Assembly: GCF_002250115.1 (NCBI RefSeq)
Contig: NZ_CP019985.1
Location: 3,100,001-3,164,000, forward strand
Length of the DNA stretch: 64,000 bases
Source of the DNA: Shouchella clausii
GTDB taxonomy: Bacteria; Bacillota; Bacilli; Bacillales; Bacillaceae_D
Reading direction: 5' to 3'
Shown: positions 52,743-60,424 of the stretch, piece after piece
How the letters are laid out: each line of letters starts with the position of its first letter
How positions within the stretch are numbered: the first letter of the stretch is position 1
Notes under the pieces: generated by a model
What the model was told of the DNA's origin: nothing
What the model saw: the letters and a program-made list of their open reading frames with translations, nothing else
Database searches by the model: none
Made by a program: the position numbers and the translations under genes

Positions 52743-53053
52743 GCGGGTGTAGTTTAGTGGTAAAACCTCAGCCACGAGCAGAGACATCCGTGAGAAACTT
52801 CGAGTTGCCTCGACGCAAAAACATCGTTGAGTAAGCGAGCAGAGGAAGAGGCATGTTGTTCGGTGCTCAGAAAATGAGGAAAGTCATTATTAATATGCGG
52901 GTGTAGTTTAGTGGTAAAACCTCAGCCACGAGCGAAACATCCATGAGTAAACTCCGAGTTGCCTCGACGCATTCACATCGCTTGAATAAGCGAGCAGAGG
53001 AAGAGGCATGTTGTTCGGTGCTCCAAAAATGAGGATAGTAGTTATTAATATAT
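52743..53053 (+). repeat. Two tandem chimeric tRNA-Gly-derived units
   Basis: Units start at 52743 (154 bp) and 52897 (157 bp) and lead into the intact tRNA-Gly(UCC) at 53054. Each has the first 31 nt of that tRNA (through the first base of the anticodon loop, ending CTCAGCC), then a body. The body starts ACGAGC, contains CGAGTTGCCTCGACGCA and GCGAGCAGAGGAAGAGGCAT, and ends in an A/T-rich segment before the next GCGGGTG. The two copies differ at many sites, so they are older than the fMet array. The body is related to that of the fMet units. Confidence 0.92.
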
Positions 53054-53124
53054 GCGGGTGTAGTTTAGTGGTAAAACCTCAGCCTTCCAAGCTGATGATG
53101 TGAGTTCGATTCTCATCACCCGCT
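53054..53124 (+). tRNA. tRNA-Gly (UCC)
   Basis: Acceptor GCGGGTG pairs CACCCGC; anticodon loop CTTCCAA gives UCC. CCA not encoded. Confidence 0.95.
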
Positions 53125-53139
53125 TTTCCTGTTTAGTAA

Positions 53140-53213
<74 letters not shown>

Positions 53214-53247
53214 TCACCTTACGGAAATGGGTTGGGCGCTTTGAATA

Positions 53248-53338
53248 GGAGAAGTACCCAAGTGGCTGAAGGGGCTCCCCTGCTAAGGGAGTAGGTCGTG
53301 TAAGCGGCGCGAGGGTTCAAATCCCTCCTTCTCCGCCA
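53248..53338 (+). tRNA. tRNA-Ser (GCU)
   Basis: Class II tRNA; acceptor GGAGAAG pairs CTTCTCC; loop CTGCTAA gives GCU. CCA encoded. Confidence 0.95.
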
Positions 53339-53364
53339 TTTATGCTACAACTGAGCTTTGACAT

Positions 53365-53448
53365 GCGGGTGTGGCGGAATTGGCAGACGCGCTAGAATCA
53401 GGCTCTAGTGTCTTAACGGACGTGGGGGTTCAAGTCCCTTCACCCGCA
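53365..53448 (+). tRNA. tRNA-Leu (CAG)
   Basis: Class II tRNA; acceptor GCGGGTG pairs CACCCGC; loop ATCAGGC gives CAG. CCA not encoded. Confidence 0.93.
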
Positions 53449-53455
53449 TTTCAAA

Positions 53456-53488
53456 AGCTCCTTAGGCAACTGCTTAAGGAGTTTTTTT
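53456..53488 (+). terminator. Terminator of the tRNA cluster
   Basis: CTCCTTA and TAAGGAG arms, 10-nt loop, then TTTTTTT. It overlaps the 3' end of yidD on the other strand. Confidence 0.85.
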
Positions 53489-53716
53489 GTGTTTGGTATG
53501 TTGGCACTCAGGGACGGGATCAACGCCACCTGGATGAAAAGGATGGCATTTTAAAATGCGTTTTATGGCAAGGTAGCTCCCTTTAATGGCCCCGTGTGTT
53601 TCGATTGCTTCAATTCCATAGGCAGAGCAAGTTGGATAGAAGCGGCAGGATGGTGGGGTAAGCGGTGAAATAAACCGTTGGTAAAGACGGATGATTTGAA
53701 TGAGGAGCTTGCGCAT
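53474..53716 (-). CDS. yidD: Membrane protein insertion efficiency factor YidD
   Basis: This 80-residue protein carries the YidD/DUF37 signature: [30 protein letters not shown]-x-HG and the HPFHPGG motif, with three conserved Cys. YidD helps YidC insert inner-membrane proteins. GGAAG precedes the ATG at 53716. It is oriented against the comG genes and the tRNA cluster, whose terminator overlaps its last codons. In B. subtilis the homolog (ytiA) lies elsewhere, so its presence between comGB and comGC belongs to the same rearrangement as the tRNA cluster. Confidence 0.92.
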   Translation of the reverse strand: MRKLLIQIIRLYQRFISPLTPPSCRFYPTCSAYGIEAIETHGAIKGSYLAIKRILKCHPFHPGGVDPVPECQHTKHKKTP

Positions 53717-53909
53717 TTGTAACTTCCTTTCATTCTATATGCTTAAAGTATAGCAAAAATTAGCGAGCAGAAACAGCCATTGGCAGAGGTCAAAAATTTA
53801 GTCGTTTCGTGATGCAGGATTTTTGCTTCATGTGTCTAATTGTATCGATAACTGGAAGCGAAAGGAGGGGCGCGTTTATTGGCAAATTCCTAATAGAGAG
53901 GTGTGAGTG

Positions 53910-54221
53910 ATGATCAAACGGCTTAAAGATGAAAAAGGGTTTACGCTGATTGAAATGCTTGTTGTGTTGATGATTATATCTGTGCTCCTTTTAATTGCCT
54001 TACCGAATATGACAAAAAATACTGACTTGGCTGGCGACAAAAGTTGCGATGCTACACGAAAACTCGTCCAGACACAAGTGTCCGCTTATGAAGTCGAACA
54101 TGGGCAATTGCCTCGCTCCCTTGATACTCTTGTTCAAGAAGGGTACGTTGACCAAGTAACTTGTGCTTCAGGAAAAACACTCCGCTTAGATGGAAAAAAT
54201 GTTATCATCGTTTCGGGCTGA
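53910..54221 (+). CDS. comGC: Major competence pseudopilin ComGC
   Basis: This ~103-residue prepilin has the prepilin peptidase site in DEKGFTLIEMLVVLMIIS (cleavage before Phe) and the hydrophobic N-terminal helix. Two Cys (SCDATRK and VTCASGK) match the intramolecular disulfide of ComGC. It forms the major pilin of the transformation pilus after ComC processing. GAGAGGTG lies seven bases before the ATG at 53910. Because the tRNA cluster and yidD separate it from comGB, it must either have its own promoter in the ~190 bp upstream or depend on read-through from the cluster. I see no clear promoter or ComK box there. Confidence 0.95.
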   Translation: MIKRLKDEKGFTLIEMLVVLMIISVLLLIALPNMTKNTDLAGDKSCDATRKLVQTQVSAYEVEHGQLPRSLDTLVQEGYVDQVTCASGKTLRLDGKNVIIVSG

Positions 54222-54639
54222 TGATGGCTTTACGTTTATTGAATTACTCCTCACCATATTGCTTTTGTCTGTATTGCTTCTCCTTCCTACGTTTTCTATA
54301 TCCAAAAACCAACCGATTAATGAAGAAAAAGCAGCCATTGCCAAACTCCGGGAAGACCTTGTTCTCGCTCAACATATTGCGATGACAGAAGGAAAAAAGG
54401 TAACGGTATCATTTGAAGAAGACCGGTTAGTGGTGTTTGCTGATAAAAAAGAGCATAGCTCGTTCCGCTATCCACTCGTACTCGACATGGAAACGGTGAC
54501 TATGTCTATTAACGACGTCGTTTTTTTGGAAAACGGCCATCCGCAAAGATCGGGTTCTTGGAATGTATCGACTTCACATATTACAGCTAGATTCAGCGTT
54601 CAGATCGGAAAGGGGCGTGTGTCTTATCGGGAATTGTAA
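54190..54639 (+). CDS. comGD: Competence minor pseudopilin ComGD
   Basis: This 149-residue prepilin-like protein has a type 3 signal DDGFTFIELLLTILLLSVLL and a beta-rich C-terminal domain. It overlaps comGC by 32 bp and comGE by 23 bp, indicating tight translational coupling. The start is uncertain: ATG at 54190 or ATG at 54199, both with poor ribosome sites. As in B. subtilis it should be a minor pilin priming ComGC assembly. Confidence 0.9.
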   Translation: MEKMLSSFRADDGFTFIELLLTILLLSVLLLLPTFSISKNQPINEEKAAIAKLREDLVLAQHIAMTEGKKVTVSFEEDRLVVFADKKEHSSFRYPLVLDMETVTMSINDVVFLENGHPQRSGSWNVSTSHITARFSVQIGKGRVSYREL

Positions 54640-54916
54640 GGGCTTTGTGTTAATGGAAGCGTTAATTGGCTTAGGCTTACTGGCTACAGCCACTGCGTTT
54701 CTGGTGCCACTGTACGCGTGGGTCTATGACGCGCGAATAGATTTAGCTAATGAGATGACGATGCTTGTTGCTCTTGAGGAAAAGCGCCATGATTACTATT
54801 TCCAAGAGGGCAGCCAAGACTGGCAAGTTACGGCCTATGACAATATTTTGGCGTATTGTGAGGAAAGTGTGGTGAAGGCAAACGGCCAGCTTTGTGTATA
54901 CGCGCTTAAAAAATGA
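54617..54916 (+). CDS. comGE: Competence minor pseudopilin ComGE
   Basis: This ~99-residue protein has the prepilin motif KGFVLMEALIGLGLLATATA and two Cys near the C-terminus (YCEESV and QLCVY). I chose the GTG at 54617, which gives the usual short pre-Gly leader MCLIGNCKG; the ribosome site GGAAAGGGG lies close. It overlaps comGD and comGF. Assignment rests on gene order and the prepilin signature; the sequence itself is poorly conserved in the family. Confidence 0.8.
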   Translation: MCLIGNCKGFVLMEALIGLGLLATATAFLVPLYAWVYDARIDLANEMTMLVALEEKRHDYYFQEGSQDWQVTAYDNILAYCEESVVKANGQLCVYALKK

Positions 54917-55340
54917 GGGCGGTTTTACAATAATCGAGCATTTGATTGGCTTGCTTGTGCTATCAGTTGTGGTATTCTGCTTGCCATCGCTATTGCAGCT
55001 AGCTGGTTACAGCGATCCTGGTGAACCGTTTGACGCGCAGCCTTTTTTAAACCATGTAGCTAAAGAAGCAAAAGAAGCTGAACTCATCACTTGGAAGGAC
55101 GACGCCTTATTGATTTATAAGGATGGTTCGGCTGTTAGTTATGAATGGCGGCCCCAAAAACGGATCCAACGTTTTCGAGACGGCAAGGGAGTGGTCATAA
55201 TGGCAGAAGCAGTTGAACGATTTGGCTGCGAGAAAACGGGTTATGGCTTAAGCTGTTCGATTACTTTTGAAAATGGGAAAACGACTACACGTTCGTTTTG
55301 GACGGCAAAGGATGTGGCTTTCTATTTTCATAAAAAATGA
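54894..55340 (+). CDS. comGF: Competence minor pseudopilin ComGF
   Basis: This 148-residue protein has the N-terminal motif EGGFTIIEHLIGLLVLSVVV and a C-terminal domain including FRDGKGVVIMAEAVERFGCE, typical of ComGF. The GTG at 54894 lies within the comGE 3' end (23-bp overlap). Membrane-anchored before processing. Together with ComGD, E and G it caps or primes the pilus. Confidence 0.88.
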   Translation: MYTRLKNEGGFTIIEHLIGLLVLSVVVFCLPSLLQLAGYSDPGEPFDAQPFLNHVAKEAKEAELITWKDDALLIYKDGSAVSYEWRPQKRIQRFRDGKGVVIMAEAVERFGCEKTGYGLSCSITFENGKTTTRSFWTAKDVAFYFHKK

Positions 55341-55689
55341 ACGAGGCGCTATTTTGCCGCTAACATTGTTGACATTCCTTGTACTTGGCGGCTATTTTTC
55401 TTATCAATTGTTCCATTATGAACGGGAGCGGCTCTTTTATGAACAACAGCTCCATTTGCTTGAATTGGAAAATGCACTGCAGTTGGCGATTTTGGATATT
55501 CTTGCAAGCGAGGGAGAAGACATAGGAGACAAGCACTATCCAATGGGGACGGTGTCGATTGTGCAGCAGGCTAAGGAGGACAAAAGCGTTTATGAGTTTG
55601 AAGCGACTTTGAAGAACGGTGCTACAAGAAAGGCGCGGGTGACTGTCAATGCCGATTGGAAAATGGTTGCATATGAAGAAGGGCTGTAA
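55312..55689 (+). CDS. comGG: Competence protein ComGG
   Basis: This ~125-residue protein has an N-terminal hydrophobic segment (RGAILPLTLLTFLVLGGYFS) and a helical charged middle, matching ComGG by position and layout. Like its B. subtilis counterpart it lacks the canonical Gly-Phe-Thr prepilin sequence. The ATG at 55312 overlaps comGF by 29 bp; longer starts further upstream are unlikely. It is the last pilin-like gene of the operon. Confidence 0.82.
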   Translation: MWLSIFIKNERGAILPLTLLTFLVLGGYFSYQLFHYERERLFYEQQLHLLELENALQLAILDILASEGEDIGDKHYPMGTVSIVQQAKEDKSVYEFEATLKNGATRKARVTVNADWKMVAYEEGL

Positions 55690-55741
55690 ATTTGTCTGAA
55701 TGGCATACAAACTGGTTACACTAACAGTGAGGTGAAGCAAG

Positions 55742-55936
55742 GTGACATTCCAGGATTTGTTGAAGTTTGCGACACAGGAAGCGGTGAAGCGAATGGAAAA
55801 ACCGAAAGCCATACGGCAAGAGGAGCGCAGCAAAAGAAAGGCGGAAAAACAACCGCTCTCTAATTGGGCATTCGGCGTCTTGCCGATGGCTGTTTCAATC
55901 GCCAGGCGCCGGTTGAAAGAAGGAAGGCGCGGTTAG
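55742..55936 (+). CDS. yqzE: YqzE-like protein
   Basis: This 64-residue basic protein starts MTFQDLLKFATQEAVKRMEK and has a charged centre (QEERSKRKAEKQPLSN) and a C-terminal hydrophobic-basic segment (WAFGVLPMAVSIARRRLKEG). This agrees with YqzE, the gene after comGG in B. subtilis, which is induced in competence. GAGGTGAAGCAAG precedes the GTG at 55742. Function unknown. A full-length copy of the dispersed repeat begins 25 bp after its stop. Confidence 0.82.
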   Translation: MTFQDLLKFATQEAVKRMEKPKAIRQEERSKRKAEKQPLSNWAFGVLPMAVSIARRRLKEGRRG

Positions 55937-55960
55937 CGTTTAAGTTGTCGATAAAATCAC

Positions 55961-56122
55961 TCAGACTGATAGAAAGCGCTTGTCAGCTGAGACGCGAAAC
56001 TGAGTGAAGATGCGAATAGAACAGGAAGTCATAAGCAGTAGTTTTCTTGCGCATGGAACAACAGTCTCAAAGCATCTGAGCGAGGGGAGCAACAAAGGAT
56101 CGAGCGTTTGTCTACAGTCTGA
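55961..56122 (+). repeat. Dispersed 3'-UTR repeat, copy 5 (longest)
   Basis: Left terminus TCAGACTGATAGAAAGCGCT at 55961-55980 and right CGAGCGTTTGTCTACAGTCT at 56101-56120 form imperfect inverted repeats. The internal GAAGATGCGAATAGAACAGG matches copy 1. A GTTGTCGATAAAATC segment before the left end (55943) also resembles copy 1. It lies downstream of yqzE in the same orientation. A weak GCTTTC/GAAAGC hairpin follows instead of a strong terminator. Confidence 0.75.
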
Positions 56123-56152
56123 GGCTTTCCCGTGCTTCCTTTTAAGAAAGCA

Positions 56153-56182
56153 TTTACAAAAAATCGGCTTAGCGTATATAAT
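56153..56182 (+). promoter_or_regulatory. yqgY promoter
   Basis: TTTACA at 56153-56158, 18-bp spacer, TATAAT at 56177-56182. Confidence 0.65.
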
Positions 56183-56219
56183 GAAAGAGATGATCGCTTA
56201 AAGAAGGAGGGCAAAGAGC

Positions 56220-56462
56220 ATGGATCGCATGTTTCGGGTTTTAGGATTTTGGACGGGCATATTTGCGGTATTATTTTATATTGGGCATATGAATGAAATG
56301 GCTTTGCTGTTTTTTGCGCAAACCGTCATTTTGATTGCGCTAGGCTATCTAGGGCTGTCTGAGAGGGTATATGTTTATATTTTTGCTGGCTATTGCACGT
56401 TATTTTTTGTTGGTTTCACGTATTATTCCGTGTTTATCCTTGTTCCAAGTTTCGGACATTAA
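56220..56462 (+). CDS. yqgY: YqgY-like membrane protein (DUF2626)
   Basis: This 80-residue protein has three hydrophobic helices; the start MDRMFRVLGFWTGIFAVLFY and the YIGHMNEMALLFFAQT stretch match DUF2626. AAGGAGG precedes the ATG. It is convergent with the metallo-hydrolase gene yqgX and separated by a terminator, as in the B. subtilis yqgX-yqgY pair. Function unknown; forespore or membrane roles are not supported by the sequence. Confidence 0.85.
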   Translation: MDRMFRVLGFWTGIFAVLFYIGHMNEMALLFFAQTVILIALGYLGLSERVYVYIFAGYCTLFFVGFTYYSVFILVPSFGH

Positions 56463-56479
56463 CCTACATATGCAAAAAT

Positions 56480-56514
56480 AAGCTGCTTTACATTTGTAAA
56501 GCAGCTGTTTTAAT
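56480..56514. terminator. Bidirectional terminator between yqgY and yqgX
   Basis: AGCTGCTTTAC and GTAAAGCAGCT arms, 4-nt loop, T-rich flanks. Confidence 0.88.
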
Positions 56515-57139
56515 AGCCGTTCAGAAACGGATTGTGGTCCATTTCTTGGCCAATCGTTGTCAACGGCCCATGTCCAGAAGCGACAATGGTTTCTTCTGGG
56601 AGTGTTAGCAGTTTGTTGTGTATGCTTTGCAATAATAGTTCGTGGTTGCCGCCGAAAAGGTCGGTTCGGCCAATTCCTTGTTGAAAGAGGGCGTCGCCAG
56701 AAAAGACAATGTTTTCATCAGCAACATAGTAAGACACGCTCCCAGGAGAATGGCCAGGCGTATGAAAAAGCTTGAAAGAAAAAGAACCGACTTTCAGCGT
56801 GCCTTCGTCCTTGAGCAAGTGATCTGCAGGCTTTGTTTTAATCGGCTCTCTTCCCATTCGAGCTGAACCATTTTTCACAGGGTCTAAAAGCCATTGTTTT
56901 TCTGCGTCATGAAGATAGACAGGACAGGCAAATGCTTGTCTGACTTCTTCTAGTGCGCCAATGTGGTCAAAATGAGCATGTGTAAGCAAAATCGCCTGTG
57001 GTGTTAATTTTTGTTCGCGTATCCAGTTGACAAACGCAGCTCCGTCGCCGCCTGGGTCAAACAGTACAGCCTCTTTCTCCTCGTTGTAGAGGACATAGGC
57101 ATTTGTTTGTAAAGGGCCAAGGGGAATTTGTGTATACAT
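56510..57139 (-). CDS. yqgX: Metallo-beta-lactamase-fold hydrolase YqgX (glyoxalase II-like)
   Basis: This 209-residue MBL-fold protein has the metal motif THAHFDHIGAL near residue 56. Further ligands are H in HTPGHSPGSVSYY, D in FSGDALFQ and H in ASGHGPLTTIG. The layout fits the YqgX group of small glyoxalase II-like or persulfide-dioxygenase-like enzymes; substrate unproven. GGAGG precedes the ATG at 57139. Position beside yqgY and yqgW follows B. subtilis order. Confidence 0.88.
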   Translation of the reverse strand: MYTQIPLGPLQTNAYVLYNEEKEAVLFDPGGDGAAFVNWIREQKLTPQAILLTHAHFDHIGALEEVRQAFACPVYLHDAEKQWLLDPVKNGSARMGREPIKTKPADHLLKDEGTLKVGSFSFKLFHTPGHSPGSVSYYVADENIVFSGDALFQQGIGRTDLFGGNHELLLQSIHNKLLTLPEETIVASGHGPLTTIGQEMDHNPFLNGY

Positions 57140-57277
57140 GTCTGCCTCCTAACGTTTTCTTTATGTTCTACGATACATCGTAAAAACGTGATTCTGCAAG
57201 GAAGGCGACTCGACAAATGGCATGAAAACGGGTACAATAAAAACGACCATACATACTAGTAAATGGAGGCTTTCGCT

Positions 57278-57463
57278 ATGGTTTTAGCCATCTTGTTTCT
57301 CTTAATCGCCATTCTGTCTGTCTTTGGCGGAATTGTGAGCGTAAAAAGGAAAAATTTCTTTGCTGCTGGCTTTAGTGGCGTGGCTGTTATCGTATTTGGA
57401 TTTTTTTCAATTGCAACATTGTACGCGATTATTTTTCAAGGCACCGGCGTACCTCTCGAATAA
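57278..57463 (+). CDS. yqgW: YqgW-like membrane protein (DUF2759)
   Basis: This 61-residue protein has two hydrophobic helices (MVLAILFLLIAILSVFGGIV and GVAVIVFGFFSIATLYAII) separated by a basic KRKNFF turn, matching DUF2759. GGAGG lies nine bases before the ATG at 57278. Divergent from yqgX. Followed by a hairpin (GCCCATTTCC and GGAAATGGGC arms, about 57480-57512) that serves both this gene and yqhG. Confidence 0.8.
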   Translation: MVLAILFLLIAILSVFGGIVSVKRKNFFAAGFSGVAVIVFGFFSIATLYAIIFQGTGVPLE

Positions 57464-57477
57464 GAACGTACAAAACA

Positions 57478-57515
57478 GAAGCCCATTTCCGTCCTATTCG
57501 GAAATGGGCTTCTAG
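57478..57515. terminator. Bidirectional terminator between yqgW and yqhG
   Basis: AAGCCCATTTCCG and CGGAAATGGGCTT arms; A-rich before, TCT after. Confidence 0.85.
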
Positions 57516-57526
57516 CATGTACATGA

Positions 57527-58324
57527 TTAATGGAACATTTGCTGATGTAAATAAAAGATGCCGCCATTGACGAGAGACACATTGATTCTCGGTTCATATA
57601 ATTCTTTTAACGCTTGTTTCTCAGCGACGTAGCTTTCTGGTTTGTCTTCTTCTTGCTCATAAAAAGCTTCAAGCAATGCATCATCGCTTTCCCAACGCTC
57701 CATTGCCGATTTCGCCCAATCCTTTGGTTCTTGCTCAGCAAACGTACGAATCATTTTTTGCAGGCGCTTCATTCCTGACTCGACCCGAATCATTGGTGAT
57801 AATGTAAAACAATAATCTGGGATTTTGGGTGTGAGTGTTAGAGACTCAAGCCTTTCAAAAAACTGTGGCACAATTTGTCCGTGGATGAGGTTTAAGCCAA
57901 GCGAAAGCAAGACATCTTTTTTGCGGTCGCATTGAAACGCCACGTTGGCATTCATACAAAGCCATGGATGTAAAGGATGTGAGCTTTGCCCTACAGGCTG
58001 TTTTTGTTCATACATACGGACGAATGCGCCAAGTTTTTTGGCCGATTGGAAAATTTGTGCTAACCGGACTGAACCAAAATGAACCGGTTCGCCTTTAATG
58101 TTTTCTGGACAGCGGTTGTTGTCCGTAATGAGTGTTAACGTCATCGGATTTGGCACACCGCCAGTCTTTTCTAAATAATGCCAGTAAAAAGGGCGGTTCA
58201 TCAGCTCTTTATCCAGCTCAACCGAGAGCTGGACTTTCAGGTGACTTGGCGATTCTTCTAGAATCGGACTGTCATTTGCAAGAAAGTAACGACGCAAATA
58301 TTGATGGATATCAGGCGGTCTCAT
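57527..58324 (-). CDS. yqhG: YqhG-like protein
   Basis: This 265-residue soluble protein begins MRPPDIHQYLRRYFLANDSP and contains EESPSHLKVQLSVELDKELM, RPFYWHYLEKTGG and FGSVRLAQIFQSAKKLGAFV, the pattern of YqhG. No catalytic motif is known to me. GGAGG lies before the ATG; the start overlaps the end of the helicase gene by 14 bp, so the two are translationally coupled and likely act together. The pair yqhH-yqhG upstream of gcvT is conserved in B. subtilis. Confidence 0.85.
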   Translation of the reverse strand: MRPPDIHQYLRRYFLANDSPILEESPSHLKVQLSVELDKELMNRPFYWHYLEKTGGVPNPMTLTLITDNNRCPENIKGEPVHFGSVRLAQIFQSAKKLGAFVRMYEQKQPVGQSSHPLHPWLCMNANVAFQCDRKKDVLLSLGLNLIHGQIVPQFFERLESLTLTPKIPDYCFTLSPMIRVESGMKRLQKMIRTFAEQEPKDWAKSAMERWESDDALLEAFYEQEEDKPESYVAEKQALKELYEPRINVSLVNGGIFYLHQQMFH

Positions 58325-59990
58325 GGTCGTCGTCCTCCTTTCCTTTTTCAGCCCGGAGTTCTTCTTGTGCGTCCGTCATAATGGCAGCTAAGTGATCAAA
58401 TTTAATTTTCATTTCACCATCTGAAGTAGACTGAGCCATGACGGATTGAACGTACTCTTCTATTTCAGGTAGATCAATTCTTGCTAAAATGTCATCTAAT
58501 TCACCGATCACGGACTCAAACAAATGGATTTTCTCGTAGAGCAGCTCAAGAATATGTTGCTCAACTGTATGTTGGACAGCAAAATTATAGATGCGTACAT
58601 CATGCTCTTGGCCTAGGCGATGCAAACGGCCGATTCGCTGTTCGACACGCATGGGATTCCACGGCAAATCATAGTTGATAATATGGTGGCAAAATTGAAG
58701 GTTGATTCCTTCTCCCCCTGCCTCAGTAGCGATCAGCACTTGTGCATGTTTTTGGAATAGCTCCCGCATCCAGTCTTTTTTGCCACGTTTGAACCCACCG
58801 CGAAAGGGCACGCTTGTAATGCCATGTTGTTTTAAAAACCATTGCAAGTACAATTGGGTGGCGCGGTATTCGGTAAAAATAATGACTTTGTCATCAATTT
58901 TTTGAATCAATTCGAGTGCTTTTTCGGCCTTGGCGTGGCCATCAACTGCTGTCGCGTCGTTGAGCAATTCGACAATTGCCCCTGTCTCTTTCCCCTCTTG
59001 TTCATATTTATCAATCATGTTTTTCAGCGTAACAAAGACAGCTTCGCGGCTAGAGCATAATTCTCGCTTCAACGTAAGCAACGTAAAATGGTTGATCGTG
59101 CCGTGTAACGATTCAAGTTTTTCATAAAAGTTCCGTTCACTTTGGCTAAAAGTAATCGGCACTGTATTAACGACTCGTTTGGTCCATTCAATCCCTGTTT
59201 CCTCACGGCGGTTGCGAACCATTACTTTTTGGATGAGAGCACGGAGCTGTTCATCATTTTTTGCAGAACGGTTATTGGCCCGATATTGTTGTTTAAAGCT
59301 CTCGATATTGCCAAGGTGGCCGGGCTTTAGTAAAGACACTAAATTAAAGATTTCCTCCAGCTTGTTTTGCACAGGCGTTGCTGTTAACAGCAGGCAAAAT
59401 TTCTTTTTCAACAAACGGATAAACTCGTAGTTTTTTGTTTTTGGGTTTTTTAGTTTATGGGCTTCGTCGATAATGACCATATCGTATGGCTGGGCGAGCA
59501 CAATCTCACGGTGCGGCTGGCGTTTTGCAGTGTCAATTGAGGCGACGACCACGTCGCATTGCTCCCATACATATGCTTTTTTTTGCGGAATCGCAGGAAT
59601 GTAAAATTTGCTGTTTAGCTCGATCGCCCATTGTGACACGAGTGAAGCTGGCACTAAAATAAGCGCTTTTTTGACAAGGCCGCGAATCATGTACTCTTTT
59701 AAAATAAGACCAGCTTCAATCGTTTTCCCTAATCCGACTTCGTCTGCGAGAATCGCCTTGCCATTCATTTTTTCGATCACGGTTTGCGCGGCTTCAAGCT
59801 GGTGCTCATAAGGTTGTAAAGCAGGCAAATAACGAGGCGCAAGCAATCCTTGAAAGTCGGGGATTTGCTCATGTTGCTCTGCTTCATATGCGAGTTTGAA
59901 CGTTTCAAAGTTAGACCATGGCCCGTCGTCGGCCAAACGTTGTAAGAACCGAACATTCCAACTGTCGTCGAAGTTAATGTTAATATCCAA
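58311..59990 (-). CDS. yqhH: SNF2-family helicase YqhH
   Basis: This ~559-residue Swi2/Snf2 ATPase has Walker A in ILADEVGLGKTIEAGL near residue 60, the DEAH box in MVIIDEAHKLKNPK, LTATPVQNKLEEIF (motif III) and the C-terminal GGEGINLQFCHHIINYDLPW with RIGRLHRLGQ (motif VI). It probably remodels nucleoprotein or displaces RNA polymerase, by analogy with RapA. The frame stays open to a TTG at 60116, but that start has no ribosome site and would approach the glycine riboswitch. I prefer the TTG at 59990, with AAAGGA ten bases upstream; the start is uncertain. Confidence 0.88.
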   Translation of the reverse strand: MDININFDDSWNVRFLQRLADDGPWSNFETFKLAYEAEQHEQIPDFQGLLAPRYLPALQPYEHQLEAAQTVIEKMNGKAILADEVGLGKTIEAGLILKEYMIRGLVKKALILVPASLVSQWAIELNSKFYIPAIPQKKAYVWEQCDVVVASIDTAKRQPHREIVLAQPYDMVIIDEAHKLKNPKTKNYEFIRLLKKKFCLLLTATPVQNKLEEIFNLVSLLKPGHLGNIESFKQQYRANNRSAKNDEQLRALIQKVMVRNRREETGIEWTKRVVNTVPITFSQSERNFYEKLESLHGTINHFTLLTLKRELCSSREAVFVTLKNMIDKYEQEGKETGAIVELLNDATAVDGHAKAEKALELIQKIDDKVIIFTEYRATQLYLQWFLKQHGITSVPFRGGFKRGKKDWMRELFQKHAQVLIATEAGGEGINLQFCHHIINYDLPWNPMRVEQRIGRLHRLGQEHDVRIYNFAVQHTVEQHILELLYEKIHLFESVIGELDDILARIDLPEIEEYVQSVMAQSTSDGEMKIKFDHLAAIMTDAQEELRAEKGKEDDDHETA

Positions 59991-60151
59991 GTCGGTCACA
60001 TCCTTTATTTCTTGGAAATTGCCGCCGTATTTTTCAAAAAATCTGTTGCGAAACGGACGATCGGTTGTTAGGATAAGAAGTGAACATGTCGTCTGTTTAG
60101 TATGTACATATTCCAATCATTTGATTCGGCAAACGCAACTGAATAAAGCGG

Positions 60152-60320
60152 ATGATGGTAAAGGGAGAGACTGGGCATTTACGCCCAGCGCCGAAGGAGC
60201 AAGCATTTTGCGAATCTCTCAGGCAAAGAAGACTTTTACTTGACGCATCTCTGGAGAGCGCTTTTTATAAGCCACCTACGAAGACAATTCGGCTTTTGGC
60301 CGAGGGAAACTTTCTGGTTC
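60152..60320 (+). promoter_or_regulatory. Glycine riboswitch (gcvT motif), tandem aptamers
   Basis: The sequence closely follows the B. subtilis gcvT leader. GGGAGAGAC and the P1 partner AATCTCTCAGGCAAA enclose CGCCGAAGGAGCAAGC in the first aptamer. GACGCATCTCTGGAGAGCG and CCACCTACGAAG...GGCCGAGGGAAACTTTCTGG form the second. The TTGATT at 60121-60126 may be the -35 of its promoter. Glycine binding is expected to prevent the downstream terminator and turn on gcvT-gcvPA-gcvPB. Confidence 0.95.
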
Positions 60321-60364
60321 AAGGACAGGGCATACACAGCTTGTGTTTGCCGTGTCCTTTTTTC
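60321..60364 (+). terminator. Expression-platform terminator of the glycine riboswitch
   Basis: AAGGACAGGGCA and TGCCGTGTCCTT arms with an internal ACA/TGT, followed by TTTTTC. Confidence 0.88.
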
Positions 60365-60424
60365 GTCTATTGAGGGGATTTACATGGCTCAATGGCATGG
60401 ATTAAAAATTGAGGAGGGTTCTTT

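Noticed and set aside
52743-52773. Additional tRNA-Gly genes at the starts of the Gly units
   Set aside because: Only the first 31 nt match; the anticodon loop, T arm and 3' acceptor strand are missing, so no tRNA can form.
53474-53716. yidD as a shadow ORF over the tRNA terminator
   Set aside because: The conserved SCRFYPTCS and HPFHPGG motifs and a ribosome site show it is a true gene overlapping the terminator.
56004-56214. Short ORFs of 65 aa (+) and 61 aa (-) between yqzE and yqgY
   Set aside because: They fall on repeat copy 5, which has no coding constraint across copies.
59991-60116. N-terminal extension of yqhH to the TTG at 60116
   Set aside because: No ribosome-binding site and an unconserved-looking extension; TTG at 59990 gives a better context, though this remains uncertain.
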